From NCBI RefSeq assembly GCF_024734075.1, contig NZ_CP102850.1:3348001-3412000 (forward strand): a stretch of DNA of 64,000 nucleotides, given 5' to 3'. The DNA comes from Gordonia mangrovi. Its GTDB lineage: Bacteria > Actinomycetota > Actinomycetes > Mycobacteriales > Mycobacteriaceae. The notes below the pieces were generated by a model that was not told where the DNA came from, searched no databases, and worked only from the letters and a program-made list of their open reading frames with translations. Made by a program: the position numbers and the translations under genes. Positions 35,198-43,475 of this stretch are shown one piece after another. The first letter of the stretch is position 1. Each line of letters starts with the position of its first letter.

Positions 35198-36841
35198 ATG
35201 AAGTTCAATCTGGCCGACGTGTTCGAGACGGTCGCCGACTCGGTGCCCGATCGTATCGCGCTGAGCTATCAGGGTCGCCAGATCAGCTATGCCGAACTCG
35301 ATCAGCTCGCCAATCAGGTCGCACACCTGTTGTCGGAGGCGGGAATCGGCGCGCACGACAATGTGTCCCTGTTCCTGAAGAACAGCGTCGAACATGTCAC
35401 CAGCCTGTTGGGACTGCTCAAGATCCGTGCCGTTCCGGTCAACATCAACTACCGGTACACCAACTCCGAACTCCACTACATCTTCGACAACTCCGACTCG
35501 CGGGCGATCATCGTCGAACTGCCCGAACACCAGCGCAGCGTGGCGCAACTCCTGGCCGACCTGCCCAATGTGCGTGTGGTCTTCGTGATCGGCGAATTGG
35601 TACCCGAACTGTCCGACGCCGCCGTCGACCTACCCGGAGACCGGTCGGTGGAAGTCGTGTCGTTCGCGGACGCCGCGTCGAAGCCCACCGAACGCGACTT
35701 CGAACCGCGCACCGGCGAGGAGTTGTACCTGCTCTACACCGGCGGCACGACCGGATACCCCAAGGGTGTCATGTGGCAGCATGACGACTTCTTCCGCAAG
35801 CCGCTGTCGGGTGGCAACCCGTACGGTGAGGCGCGCAAGGATCTGGCCGAAATTGCCCCCGCGGTGAAAGATTTCCCGTCCATGGCCTTCCTGCTCGCTG
35901 CGCCGTTGATGCATGGCGCTGCGTCGTACTCGTTGTTCACCTTCTTCACTCTGGGTGGGCGCCTGGTCATTCAACGGGACTTCACACCGTCGGCGATCGT
36001 CTCCGAGGTCGAGAAGGAACAGGTGCAGATCATCCTGATCGTCGGTGACGCCATGGGGATGCCGCTGGTCGAGGAGTTCGAGCGCCGCCAGGGCGAGGTC
36101 GATCTCTCCTCCCTGTTCTCGGTCACCTCCGGCGGTGCGATCTGGTCCCAACATGTGCGTGAGCGGTTCCTCGCGGTGAAGCCGGACCTGTTGCTGCGCG
36201 ACAACTTCGGTGCCTCGGAGTCGGGCAACGACGGTGAGATCATGATGGACGAGAACGGCAACCTGCGGGTGCCGCCGACCGACAAGATGATGGTGGTCGA
36301 CGAGCGGTTGCGCAAGATCGAGCCCGGCTCGGGCGATGTCGGCTACATCGCTCGGATCGGCAACGTTCCGCTCGGCTACTACAAGGACGAGGCGAAGACG
36401 GCCAAGACATTCCCGACACTGCCGGACGGGACCCGCATCTCGATCCTCGGTGACATGGGCACCGTGGAAGCCGACGGCACTATCGTCTTTCTCGGACGTG
36501 GCTCGCAGTGCATCAACACCGGCGGCGAGAAAGTGTACGCAGAAGAAGTGGAAGCGGTGCTGCATGCCCATCCCGCTGTCGCTGACGCGCTCGTCGTACC
36601 GGTGCCCGACGCCAAGTACGGCCAGCGGGTGGCAGCCGTCGTGGCGGTGGCCGAGGGCGCTGCCGAGCCGTCCATCGACGAAATCGGTTCGCACTGTCGG
36701 GAATCGCTTGCCGGCTACAAGGTCCCGCGCACTGTGGTCTTCGTCGACGAGGTGAAGCGCACCCCGGCCGGCAAGGCCGACTACAAGTGGGCGAAGAACG
36801 CGGCTGCCGAGGCCGGGGAGGTCGCGGGCGCGGTTTCCTGA
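35198..36841 (+). CDS. fadD19: FadD19-like steroid acyl-CoA ligase
   Basis: This is a 547-residue adenylate-forming enzyme. The P-loop is YTGGTTGYPKGVMW near residue 188. Further motifs are DNFGASESGNDGE, the adenylate segment GDMGTVEADGTIVFLGRG and the C-terminal PAGKADYKW lysine. It is closest to FadD19, which activates the full-length C26/C27 sterol side chain with CoA. ATG 35198 has AAGGAG 5 bp upstream; a neighbouring ATG at 35195 is too close to it. It lies 25 bp behind ltp2 in the same operon, whereas in M. tuberculosis fadD19 is elsewhere in the sterol region. Confidence 0.88.
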   Translation: MKFNLADVFETVADSVPDRIALSYQGRQISYAELDQLANQVAHLLSEAGIGAHDNVSLFLKNSVEHVTSLLGLLKIRAVPVNINYRYTNSELHYIFDNSDSRAIIVELPEHQRSVAQLLADLPNVRVVFVIGELVPELSDAAVDLPGDRSVEVVSFADAASKPTERDFEPRTGEELYLLYTGGTTGYPKGVMWQHDDFFRKPLSGGNPYGEARKDLAEIAPAVKDFPSMAFLLAAPLMHGAASYSLFTFFTLGGRLVIQRDFTPSAIVSEVEKEQVQIILIVGDAMGMPLVEEFERRQGEVDLSSLFSVTSGGAIWSQHVRERFLAVKPDLLLRDNFGASESGNDGEIMMDENGNLRVPPTDKMMVVDERLRKIEPGSGDVGYIARIGNVPLGYYKDEAKTAKTFPTLPDGTRISILGDMGTVEADGTIVFLGRGSQCINTGGEKVYAEEVEAVLHAHPAVADALVVPVPDAKYGQRVAAVVAVAEGAAEPSIDEIGSHCRESLAGYKVPRTVVFVDEVKRTPAGKADYKWAKNAAAEAGEVAGAVS

Positions 36842-36859
36842 GGTATCCGGTGGCTGGGC

Positions 36860-36905
36860 GATTTCGATACCGGCCCTCGCAAGCTCGGCCCTACTCGATC
36901 GGCGG
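36860..36905. repeat. Dispersed intergenic repeat, copy 3
   Basis: ATTTCGATACCGG, then CTCGCAAGCTCGG, then CTACTCGATCGGCGGGG is a variant of the repeat family. It overlaps the 3' end of the MFS gene and supplies that gene's last codons and TAG stop. Confidence 0.65.
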
Positions 36906-38630
36906 GGTGGTGGACGGCCCCTCGTCGGCGTCGGCTGCTCCGACAGATACCGCGTCGGTCTCTGCGGTGGCATCGGAGCCTGCGGCCGAGTGCGGCACCA
37001 CGCGACGCGGCGCGAGCCAGAGAAGCCCCACCGCGCTGGCCATCAGCACCGATCCGAGCACGATGTAGGCCTGGCGCATCGGTTCGAGAAAGGCGTTCTG
37101 GGCGTCGGTCGCGATTTGCAGGGCCAGCGGACCGGCCTGCTCACTCAGCCGGTCGACCACGGCCGTCGCCTCGGCCAACGATCGCCGGATGTATTCGGCG
37201 GCTTCACCTGCCTGCTGCACCAACATCTGCCCGACGATCGGGTCGCCGGCGGTTATGCGTCGCTCACCTGCCGCGGTGAGCTGCGCCTGCGCATTGTCGG
37301 CGACGGGTCCGATTCGTGACGAGTAGCCGGCGGCCATGATGCTGCCGGCCACCGCGATCCCGATGGCCGCGCCGAGTTCGCGCGCGGTGTCGTTGACCGC
37401 CGAACCCACACCCTGGTTGTCGATCGGCGTGTTCGCCATGATGGCGGTGGTCGACGACGCGGTCGCCAGGCCGATCCCGATCGCGCACAGCACGATGATC
37501 CACAACGCACCCCAGTAGCTGTCGTACGTGACGGCCCCCAACAGCACGATGCCGATGCCGCACAGCATGATGCCGCCGGCCAGGACGAACCGCAGGGCGT
37601 GGAACCGCACGGCGATCCAGTTGCCGAGCAACGCGAACACACCGACGCCGGCAACCATCGGCATCAGCGCGAATGCCGACTGCAGCGGTGTGTAGCCGAA
37701 TACCAACTGCAGCTGCTGAAGAATCAGATAGAACACGCCGAACGAGGCGAAGAACTGCATGGCGATCGACAGTGAGCCGGAGCCGAAAGCGCGGTTGGTG
37801 AACAATCGCACGTCCAGGAGCGGAGAGATGCGTCGCAATTCGAGTATCACGAAGGCGACGGCCAAGGCGAGTCCGCCGACCAGGCTGATGAGTACGAGCG
37901 GGTCGGCCCAGCCCCGGTGCGGTGCCTCGAGCAGACCGAGCACCACCCCGGTGACCGCCAGGATGGACGTCAGGGACCCGGCGATGTCGAACCGGCCGGG
38001 ATTGCTGTCACGGGATGTGCCGATGGTGAGACTGAGCAGCGCGGTGAGCAGAGCCGACGCGGCGAACGTGATGAAGATCGAATGCCAGCTGAAGAACTCG
38101 AGCAGAAGACCGGTCACCAGAAAGCCGGCGATGGCGCCGCCACCGGCGACCGCAGCCCAGACGCTGACGCCGATGGCGCGGCGATGCTCGGGGACGCCGG
38201 AGGTGATCAGCGAGAGCGTCGCGGGCATGATCAGCGCGGCGGCCGCACCGGCCAGGACGCGGGTGACGATCAACTGCACCGGCTCGTCGATCCAGATGGG
38301 CAGCACCGACGCGGCCGCGAAAGCGAACAGGCCGACGATCAGGACGCCCCGTCGCCCGAACCGATCGCCGATGGCCCCGGCCGGCAGCAACAGCGCCGCC
38401 AGCGCCAAGGTGTACCCGTCGACGATCCACGTCATCTGAGCGGAATCGGCGCCGGTGTCGACGGCGATCGCGGGCAGTGCGGTGTTGAGCGCGGCCATCG
38501 CGGCGACCACCATGCTGACGGCGGCACACGCGATGGTGATGAGCCAGATCGACCGGAGGTCCAAGCCCCGTGTGCTCCTCGTTGCCGTCTGCACCACGTG
38601 CCCTCCGACCTGTTGCCTTTTCGTGATCAT
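36891..38630 (-). CDS. MFS drug/proton antiporter, 14-TMS DHA2 family
   Basis: This is a 579-residue transporter with about 14 membrane helices. It has the family motif GDRFGRRGVLIVG after the second helix, antiporter motif C-like glycine-rich segments (AAVAGGGAIAGFLVTG), and a large loop of about 75 residues before the last helix. It resembles EmrB/QacA-type exporters. In this position it may export toxic sterol intermediates or serve unrelated drug efflux; no operator of the KstR type was found before it. The acidic C-terminal tail ends within a dispersed repeat. Confidence 0.88.
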   Translation of the reverse strand: MITKRQQVGGHVVQTATRSTRGLDLRSIWLITIACAAVSMVVAAMAALNTALPAIAVDTGADSAQMTWIVDGYTLALAALLLPAGAIGDRFGRRGVLIVGLFAFAAASVLPIWIDEPVQLIVTRVLAGAAAALIMPATLSLITSGVPEHRRAIGVSVWAAVAGGGAIAGFLVTGLLLEFFSWHSIFITFAASALLTALLSLTIGTSRDSNPGRFDIAGSLTSILAVTGVVLGLLEAPHRGWADPLVLISLVGGLALAVAFVILELRRISPLLDVRLFTNRAFGSGSLSIAMQFFASFGVFYLILQQLQLVFGYTPLQSAFALMPMVAGVGVFALLGNWIAVRFHALRFVLAGGIMLCGIGIVLLGAVTYDSYWGALWIIVLCAIGIGLATASSTTAIMANTPIDNQGVGSAVNDTARELGAAIGIAVAGSIMAAGYSSRIGPVADNAQAQLTAAGERRITAGDPIVGQMLVQQAGEAAEYIRRSLAEATAVVDRLSEQAGPLALQIATDAQNAFLEPMRQAYIVLGSVLMASAVGLLWLAPRRVVPHSAAGSDATAETDAVSVGAADADEGPSTTPPIE

Positions 38631-38650
38631 GACACGCGCCGTCGGTGAGC

Positions 38651-38710
38651 GCGATCACCGGAAAACTTGTGACACATTTATCACTGCAGTACCACGAGAC
38701 CGGTGATCGC
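38651..38710. promoter_or_regulatory. 11-bp inverted repeats bracketing a divergent promoter region
   Basis: GCGATCACCGG (38651-38661) and CCGGTGATCGC (38700-38710) are perfect inverted copies. They flank a relatively AT-rich 38-bp core (ACTTGTGACACATTTATC) between the MFS gene and a 46-residue membrane-protein gene. This looks like a pair of operator half-sites or looping sites around divergent promoters. Confidence 0.45.
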
Positions 38711-38756
38711 CGTCCAGCTGGTCAGCGTTGACCCGGACTACCGAAAGTGAGAAGTC

Positions 38757-38897
38757 ATGGCGTCACCACAAGTCGCCTCTTCGCAACGTACCGACTACAC
38801 GCCGGCGCGGGTGCATGTGTGGCGAGTGCTGTCGATGCTCGGCGCGCTGATCGCCGTCGTCGTCGGCCTGCTGCTCATCGTCACCTCGGCAGCCTGA
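38757..38897 (+). CDS. 46-residue single-pass membrane protein
   Basis: ATG 38757 opens a 46-codon gene. A polar N-terminal segment (MASPQVASSQRTDYTPARVH) is followed by one hydrophobic helix (residues about 25-44: LSMLGALIAVVVGLLLIV) and stop. GAGAAG lies 3-8 bp upstream. Codon choice is as GC-rich at third positions as in neighbours, which supports translation. No family is recognised. Divergent from the MFS exporter, it could be an accessory or stress peptide. Confidence 0.6.
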   Translation: MASPQVASSQRTDYTPARVHVWRVLSMLGALIAVVVGLLLIVTSAA

Positions 38898-38991
38898 CCC
38901 ATCCACGCCAGGCGCACCCCCATACGCGGATGCGCCCACCGATCGGCCGTGCGGGCCGGTCGATGAGCGCATCGGGTCGATAGGTGAGGTG

Positions 38992-39423
38992 TTAGGCGGC
39001 GTGCTTTTCGATCGCCGCGCCGACACGCGGAAGCGACGCCGCGACATATCCCTTGGCCTTGCCGCGCAGCGAGTTGTATACCTTGGCCAGTGCCGGTCGG
39101 GCGGACTCCGCCTGATCGTCGGTCACCGTCAGCAATGCTTCGGCCGCGGCGTCGCCGTTGGCCACCAGGTGATCGGCGAACGGCGTCCCGGCAGGCTTCG
39201 AATCCCAGAACGGCTGCAGCGCCGCGAGGAAGTCGGGCAGCATCAGGTTGGTCGCCGACGACACCACGCCCGGCTTCACCTTCTGTGCCGCGGCGTAGGC
39301 GGTCTTCACGGCGGCGCCACCGAGTCCCTTCTGATCCGATACCTCGGAATCGATCACGTTGACGAGGTCGGCCACCACGGCCGGCCGGTCGTTGTCGAGC
39401 AGGGACTGCAGCGAATCACTCAT
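38992..39423 (-). CDS. DUF6918-like hypothetical protein
   Basis: This is a 143-residue soluble alpha-helical protein (SLLDNDRPAVVADLVNVID, KTAYAAAQKVKPG, LLPDFLAAL-type helix, SLPRVGAAIEKHAA). Homologues are small actinobacterial proteins of unknown function. It lies between the small membrane-protein gene and the MaoC/kstD genes, without overlap. Nothing in the sequence indicates a catalytic site. Confidence 0.7.
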   Translation of the reverse strand: MSDSLQSLLDNDRPAVVADLVNVIDSEVSDQKGLGGAAVKTAYAAAQKVKPGVVSSATNLMLPDFLAALQPFWDSKPAGTPFADHLVANGDAAAEALLTVTDDQAESARPALAKVYNSLRGKAKGYVAASLPRVGAAIEKHAA

Positions 39424-39552
39424 CAGGTCTCCTCGCGGGATCGCCCGGGTGGGCGTGGGTTTGACTGCGGATGGTCCGCGTCGAGACTACTGTCCGATTC
39501 GTCGTCCCGGGACGACGCCCACCGTGGTGTGGTGAGAACCACCGGTGGTGAC

Positions 39553-39640
39553 TGATCTCGATACGCTCCTCACTCCGTTCGTCGCTACTCGACCAGCGGT
39601 TTGGTCACTCGGTCGGTCGCTCCTCGACCAGCGGTTCGGC
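39553..39640. repeat. Dispersed intergenic repeat, copy 4
   Basis: TGATCTCGATACGCTCC is followed by GTCGCTACTCGACCAGCGG and a second partial unit, GCTCCTCGACCAGCGG. It fills most of the gap between the DUF6918 gene and the MaoC gene. Confidence 0.7.
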
Positions 39641-39646
39641 TCACGT

Positions 39647-40504
39647 TCAGATCGCCAGCACCACATTCCCCAGCGCCGGCGCATTGTCGCGCTCGGCGAC
39701 GGTCACCGCGATCAACAGCGTCCCGTTCTCATCCCAGACGTTGACGTTCAGTGTCTCGCCGGGGAAGACGACACCGGCGAAGGTGGATGAGTAGTCGCGC
39801 ACCGCGGTCACATCGCCGTCGAGTACGGCGTCGGTGACCGCGCGGCAGACGGTGCCGTAGGTGCACAGGCCGTGCAGGATGGGTCGCGGAAAGCCCGCCG
39901 CTGCAGCGAATGCCGGATCACTGTGCAACGGATTGCGGTCACCGCACAGGCGATACAGCAGCGCCTGTTGGGGGAGTGTCGGCACCGAAAGGCGATGGTC
40001 CGGTTCGCGATCGGGATAGGCGACCTTGTTCGACGTGCCGCGTTCGCCGCCGAATCCACCCTCGCCCTTGGCGAAGATCGACGAGTGTGCTGTCCACAGC
40101 GGCTGCCCCGAGTCGTCGGTGGTCACCGATTCCTGGATGACGACGGCGGCCGAACCCTTGTCCTGCACCTCGGCGATCCGGGTCCGGGTGGTCGCCTTCC
40201 CACTCGCCGGCAACGGGCGGTGCGCGGTCACCTGCTGGCTGCCGTGCACCACCTTGGCCAGGTCGATGTCGATGCCCGGGAACGAGACCCTCGGTGCCTC
40301 GGTCGCGTGGAAGGATGCGGCGACGGTGGCGAACGACGGCAGCACCTTGGGGGACTTGTCGTCGACGTAGGCCAGCCCGGCGGTGTCCATCGGGTCGGCA
40401 GCCGCGCCGACCGCGAGGTGATAGAGCGCGACGTCGGAGGCCGACCATTCGAAGCTGACCTCGGGCAGTTCGGCGCCGACGGCACTCGCGGGATCGATGG
40501 GCAC
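39647..40504 (-). CDS. MaoC-like enoyl-CoA hydratase, double hot-dog (Rv3538-type)
   Basis: This is a 285-residue double hot-dog protein. The catalytic motif lies in the second half: LCGDRNPLHSDPAFAAAAGF, then PILHGLCTYG (hydratase 2 signature). The N-terminal half is the degenerate domain (WSASDVALYHLAVGA). By neighbourhood it corresponds to Rv3538 beside kstD in M. tuberculosis, a hydratase of sterol side-chain beta-oxidation. It is 5 bp downstream of kstD on the same strand and would share its KstR-controlled promoter. Confidence 0.85.
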   Translation of the reverse strand: MPIDPASAVGAELPEVSFEWSASDVALYHLAVGAAADPMDTAGLAYVDDKSPKVLPSFATVAASFHATEAPRVSFPGIDIDLAKVVHGSQQVTAHRPLPASGKATTRTRIAEVQDKGSAAVVIQESVTTDDSGQPLWTAHSSIFAKGEGGFGGERGTSNKVAYPDREPDHRLSVPTLPQQALLYRLCGDRNPLHSDPAFAAAAGFPRPILHGLCTYGTVCRAVTDAVLDGDVTAVRDYSSTFAGVVFPGETLNVNVWDENGTLLIAVTVAERDNAPALGNVVLAI

Positions 40505-40509
40505 GGTGA

Positions 40510-42258
40510 TCAGGCTCCTGTGCTGGTCGTGGTGGTGGATGCGGCAGCGGCCCGGCCGGCAGCGTCGAGCGCGGCGAGATAGCCGAACACCATGGCGGGG
40601 CCGATCGTGGCGCCGGGCCCGGCGTAGGTGTGCCCCATCACCGGCGCGCTCGTGTTGCCGGCCGCGTACAGGCCATCGATGACGGACCCGTCGGCCCGCA
40701 GGGCACGACCGCTCGCGTCGGTGTCGATGCCGCCCTTGGTGCCCAGATCGCCGGGCACCATCTTGACCGCGTAGAACGGAGCCTTGGTCAGCGCACCCAG
40801 GCTCGGGTTCGGCTTGTTGGTGATGTCGCCGTAGTAGTGGTCATAGCCGCTCGTGCCGCGACCGAAGTCGGCGTCGACACCGGAGCGGGCGAAACCGTTG
40901 AACCGCTCGGTGGTGTTCGCGAGCGCGTCTGCGGGAATCCCGATCCTGTCGGCGAGTTCGCGGATCGAACCGGCTTTCACCACCACCCCGGCGTCGAACC
41001 ACTTCTTCGGAAGCGGCTGGCGCGCATTGACCCCCGCGAACAGATATCGGTTGCGGCAATTCTGGTCCATGATCAGCCAGGACGGCACGTTCTCACCCGG
41101 GCCGTCGCCCTGCCCGAAGTCGCCGCCGTACATCTGGTGCACCGCTTCGACATACGGCAGGGACTCGTTCATGAACCGCTCGCCGCGCTCGTTGACGATG
41201 AAGGTGCCCGGCACCGACCGCTCGGACAGCGCGAACCACGGTCCGCGCGGCAGCGGAATCGTCGGGCCCCACCAGGAGTCGTCCATCAACGACACCGCGG
41301 CACCGACCTTGAGTCCGGCGTTGATGCCGTCGCCGGTGTTGGACGGGGCGCCGGTGGTCCAGTCCGAGCCGATGGGTTCGCGCTGGTACTTCTGCCGCAT
41401 CTCGGCATTGTGCTCGAAACCCCCGCAGGCCAGGATGACGCCGTGTCGGGCGTGGATGGGGAACTGGTTGCCCGCGGATTCGGCCAACACCCCGACCACG
41501 CGGCCGTCCTCGGTGAGCAGGTCGGTGAGACCTGTGTTCAGCTTGAGCGGCACGCCGAGCTGTCGCACGCCCAGCAGGAGTTCGGCGGCCAGCGCCGCGC
41601 CCATCGCGATCAGCTTCTTGCCGCGGGAACGGGCCCAGAAGAATCGGCTGCCGACCTTCGCCATCCGCAGCGGACCACGCCAATGCCGCAGTCCGGTGTT
41701 GAGCCAGCGGTAGTCCGACTGCAACACCACCATGTTCAGCGGCGCCTTGGTGTACTGCGGGTGCAGGGTCTGCAGATCATCGCCCAACGCCCGGGCGTCG
41801 AAGGGCCGGGGCTCCACCGACCGTCCGCCGAGCCGCCCGCCCGGCGCCTCGGGGTAGTAGTCGGAATAGTTCTTCACCCATTCGAGTTCCAACGGGGCGT
41901 GCTTCATCAGGAAGTCGAGCGCCTCGGGGCCACGGTCGATGTAGGCGTCGATCCGCTCGGCCGGAGCGTGCTCGCCGATGATGGCGTGGACGTACTGGCG
42001 CGCCTTCTCGACGGTGTCGTCGACGCCGTCGCGCTTGAGTACGGAATTGTTCGGAATCCAGACGCCGCCACCCGAGCGTGAGGTCGAACCACCCCAGTAC
42101 GGAGACTTCTCGATGATCACGGTCTTCAGGCCACTCGCGGCTGCGGTGATGGCCGCGCTGAGGCCGGCCGCACCCGCGCCCACGACGACGACGTCGTAGG
42201 TCTCCGTGTCGGTCTCCGGGGAGGTGGTGGTCTCTGTCGGTTCGGTCGCGCCGGCCAT
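40510..42258 (-). CDS. kstD: 3-ketosteroid delta1-dehydrogenase (KstD)
   Basis: This is a 582-residue flavoprotein. FAD-binding VVVGAGAAGLSAAITAA is near the N-terminus, with GGSTSRSGGGVWIPNN, the active-site region NYSDYYPEAPGGR, and the C-terminal HTYAGPGATIGPAMVFGY that supplies the conserved tyrosine and glycine. KstD introduces the 1,2-double bond into the A ring of 3-ketosteroids, leading to ring opening. ATG 42258 has AAGGGA 5 bp upstream; an ATG seven codons earlier lacks a site. A double KstR-type operator lies 25-61 bp upstream. Threonine-rich tails flank the enzyme at both ends. Confidence 0.93.
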   Translation of the reverse strand: MAGATEPTETTTSPETDTETYDVVVVGAGAAGLSAAITAAASGLKTVIIEKSPYWGGSTSRSGGGVWIPNNSVLKRDGVDDTVEKARQYVHAIIGEHAPAERIDAYIDRGPEALDFLMKHAPLELEWVKNYSDYYPEAPGGRLGGRSVEPRPFDARALGDDLQTLHPQYTKAPLNMVVLQSDYRWLNTGLRHWRGPLRMAKVGSRFFWARSRGKKLIAMGAALAAELLLGVRQLGVPLKLNTGLTDLLTEDGRVVGVLAESAGNQFPIHARHGVILACGGFEHNAEMRQKYQREPIGSDWTTGAPSNTGDGINAGLKVGAAVSLMDDSWWGPTIPLPRGPWFALSERSVPGTFIVNERGERFMNESLPYVEAVHQMYGGDFGQGDGPGENVPSWLIMDQNCRNRYLFAGVNARQPLPKKWFDAGVVVKAGSIRELADRIGIPADALANTTERFNGFARSGVDADFGRGTSGYDHYYGDITNKPNPSLGALTKAPFYAVKMVPGDLGTKGGIDTDASGRALRADGSVIDGLYAAGNTSAPVMGHTYAGPGATIGPAMVFGYLAALDAAGRAAAASTTTTSTGA

Positions 42259-42282
42259 GGAAGTCCCTTCATGCGCCACGGG

Positions 42283-42319
42283 TGGAACGTGTTCTCACCT
42301 AGAATTAGAACACGTTGCA
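42283..42319. promoter_or_regulatory. Double KstR operator before kstD
   Basis: Box 1, TGGAACGTGTTCTC (42283-42296), has one departure from TnnAACnnGTTnnA. Box 2, TAGAACACGTTGCA (42306-42319), fits fully. Centres are 23 bp apart. Together with flanking bases the pair is a mirror image of the double operator before hsaE. Confidence 0.85.
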
Positions 42320-42355
42320 GAAATTTCGCGCCAGGGGCCGCGGCCGGCACCCGCC

Positions 42356-42404
42356 GCAGACGTAGCGGGAATCGTCGGTGGGTGCCGATTCTGGCTACGT
42401 CTGC
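42356..42404 (+). repeat. Stem-loop flanking the endonuclease gene, upstream copy
   Basis: An 11-bp perfect arm (GCAGACGTAGC with GCTACGTCTGC) is continued by a second paired block (GGAATCG with CGATTC) across two mismatches. Its 5' arm shares the string GTAGCGGGAATCGTCG with the stem-loop at 43332. It lies between the kstD operators and the start of the AbiEi/DUF559 gene. Confidence 0.75.
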
Positions 42405-42455
42405 ACAGCGCGCCGGGGCGGGGAACCCGTCGGTGGGCTGGTGCGTCGAAATCGG

Positions 42456-43340
42456 GTGAAGTTGAGCAAGCAACTCCGCCAGTTCGCGCTCGAACGTGAT
42501 GGGGTGGTGACCGCGGCAGAGGCCGATGTACACGGTCTCGACAACTCGGCGCTGCGCAGGCTGGTTGGGTCGGGCGATTGGGTGCGGGAGGCCTACGGCA
42601 TCTACCGTCTCGCCCATCATCCGGTCACCCCGCGCAGCACGATCCGTATCGCGGTTCTCAGAGTGGGTGGCACCGCGATTCTGTCCGGACTGGGTGCCGC
42701 CTACTGGCATGGCGTCGCCAACTCGCCGCCGGCGACCGTCACGGTCACCGCCACTCCCGGTGGCCACGTGAAGCCGGTACCCGGCGTCCGGGCTGTTCGT
42801 CGTCTCGACGATCGTGATGTGGTCGAACGTTCCCACCTCATGGTGACTGGATTGCCGTTGTCCGTTCTCGAGGGCGCTGTCGAAGGAGACGTATCCGTTC
42901 TGGATCGGGCACTGCTCCTGCGCCGTGTGTCCGAGCGGCAACTTCGGGCCGTCTACGACAGGAGGCGCGGGACCGTCGGGGCGACGGCGATGGGACGCCT
43001 GCTCGAGGGCGTCGGCTCGGGCGCGCGCTCCTCGGCCGAGCGGTTGACGGTCGGTCTGTTCGAAGCGGCCGGCATCACCGGTTGGATCGCCAACTATTCG
43101 AGCGGGCGGTACGTCATCGATTTCGCGTTCGTCGCCGAGCGTGTCGCCGTCGAGATCGACGGAATGGCCTATCACCGTGACGCCGATGCATTCCAGAACG
43201 ACCGCACTCGCCGCAATGACCTCATCGCCGCCGGCTGGACGGTACTCAACTTCACCTGGAACGACCTCGTCAACCACCCCGACGACGTGATCGCCAGGAT
43301 CGTGGCTGCGCTCTCGGCCGCCGCCTCCACGCAGATGTAG
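42456..43340 (+). CDS. AbiEi-like N-terminal domain plus DUF559 (Vsr-like) endonuclease domain
   Basis: This is a 294-residue protein. The N-terminal part (about 1-80: FALERDGVVTAAEADVHGLD, WVREAYGIYRL) resembles the AbiEi/type IV antitoxin winged-helix region. The C-terminal part (about 190-285: YVIDFAFVAERVAVEIDG, NDRTRRNDLIAAGWTVLNFTW) carries the D...ExD/E-type PD-(D/E)XK core of DUF559/Vsr-like nucleases. Start GTG 42456 is chosen because the domain begins there; upstream codons lie in a stem-loop. No AbiEii toxin is adjacent. Its last codons and stop lie inside a second stem-loop. It interrupts the normally shared kstD/hsaE promoter. Function unknown; a solitary defence or selfish nuclease is inferred. 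Confidence 0.75.
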   Translation: MKLSKQLRQFALERDGVVTAAEADVHGLDNSALRRLVGSGDWVREAYGIYRLAHHPVTPRSTIRIAVLRVGGTAILSGLGAAYWHGVANSPPATVTVTATPGGHVKPVPGVRAVRRLDDRDVVERSHLMVTGLPLSVLEGAVEGDVSVLDRALLLRRVSERQLRAVYDRRRGTVGATAMGRLLEGVGSGARSSAERLTVGLFEAAGITGWIANYSSGRYVIDFAFVAERVAVEIDGMAYHRDADAFQNDRTRRNDLIAAGWTVLNFTWNDLVNHPDDVIARIVAALSAAASTQM

Positions 43341-43378
43341 CGGGAATCGTCGCCAGGAGTCGATTCCCGCTACATCTG
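43332..43378 (+). repeat. Stem-loop flanking the endonuclease gene, downstream copy
   Basis: A perfect 18-bp stem (43332-43349 with 43361-43378) includes the stop codon of the AbiEi/DUF559 gene. It shares GTAGCGGGAATCGTCG with the upstream copy at 42356, in the same orientation. It could terminate that gene or be part of a mobile-element end. Confidence 0.8.
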
Positions 43379-43475
43379 GGTGGGCAGAACTGTGTTGACT
43401 CCCACTGAGTGGTCGGGGACGGGCGAAGGGTGCCCGTTGTCTGGTGGGGTTGATGGCGGGGGCATGTCGCACAAC

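Noticed and set aside
40630..42081. A 483-residue plus-strand frame
   Set aside because: It is opposite kstD; composition and lack of motifs mark it as a shadow.
42456..43340. A complete AbiE type IV toxin-antitoxin system
   Set aside because: Only the AbiEi-like domain is present, fused to a nuclease domain; no AbiEii nucleotidyltransferase gene lies on either side.
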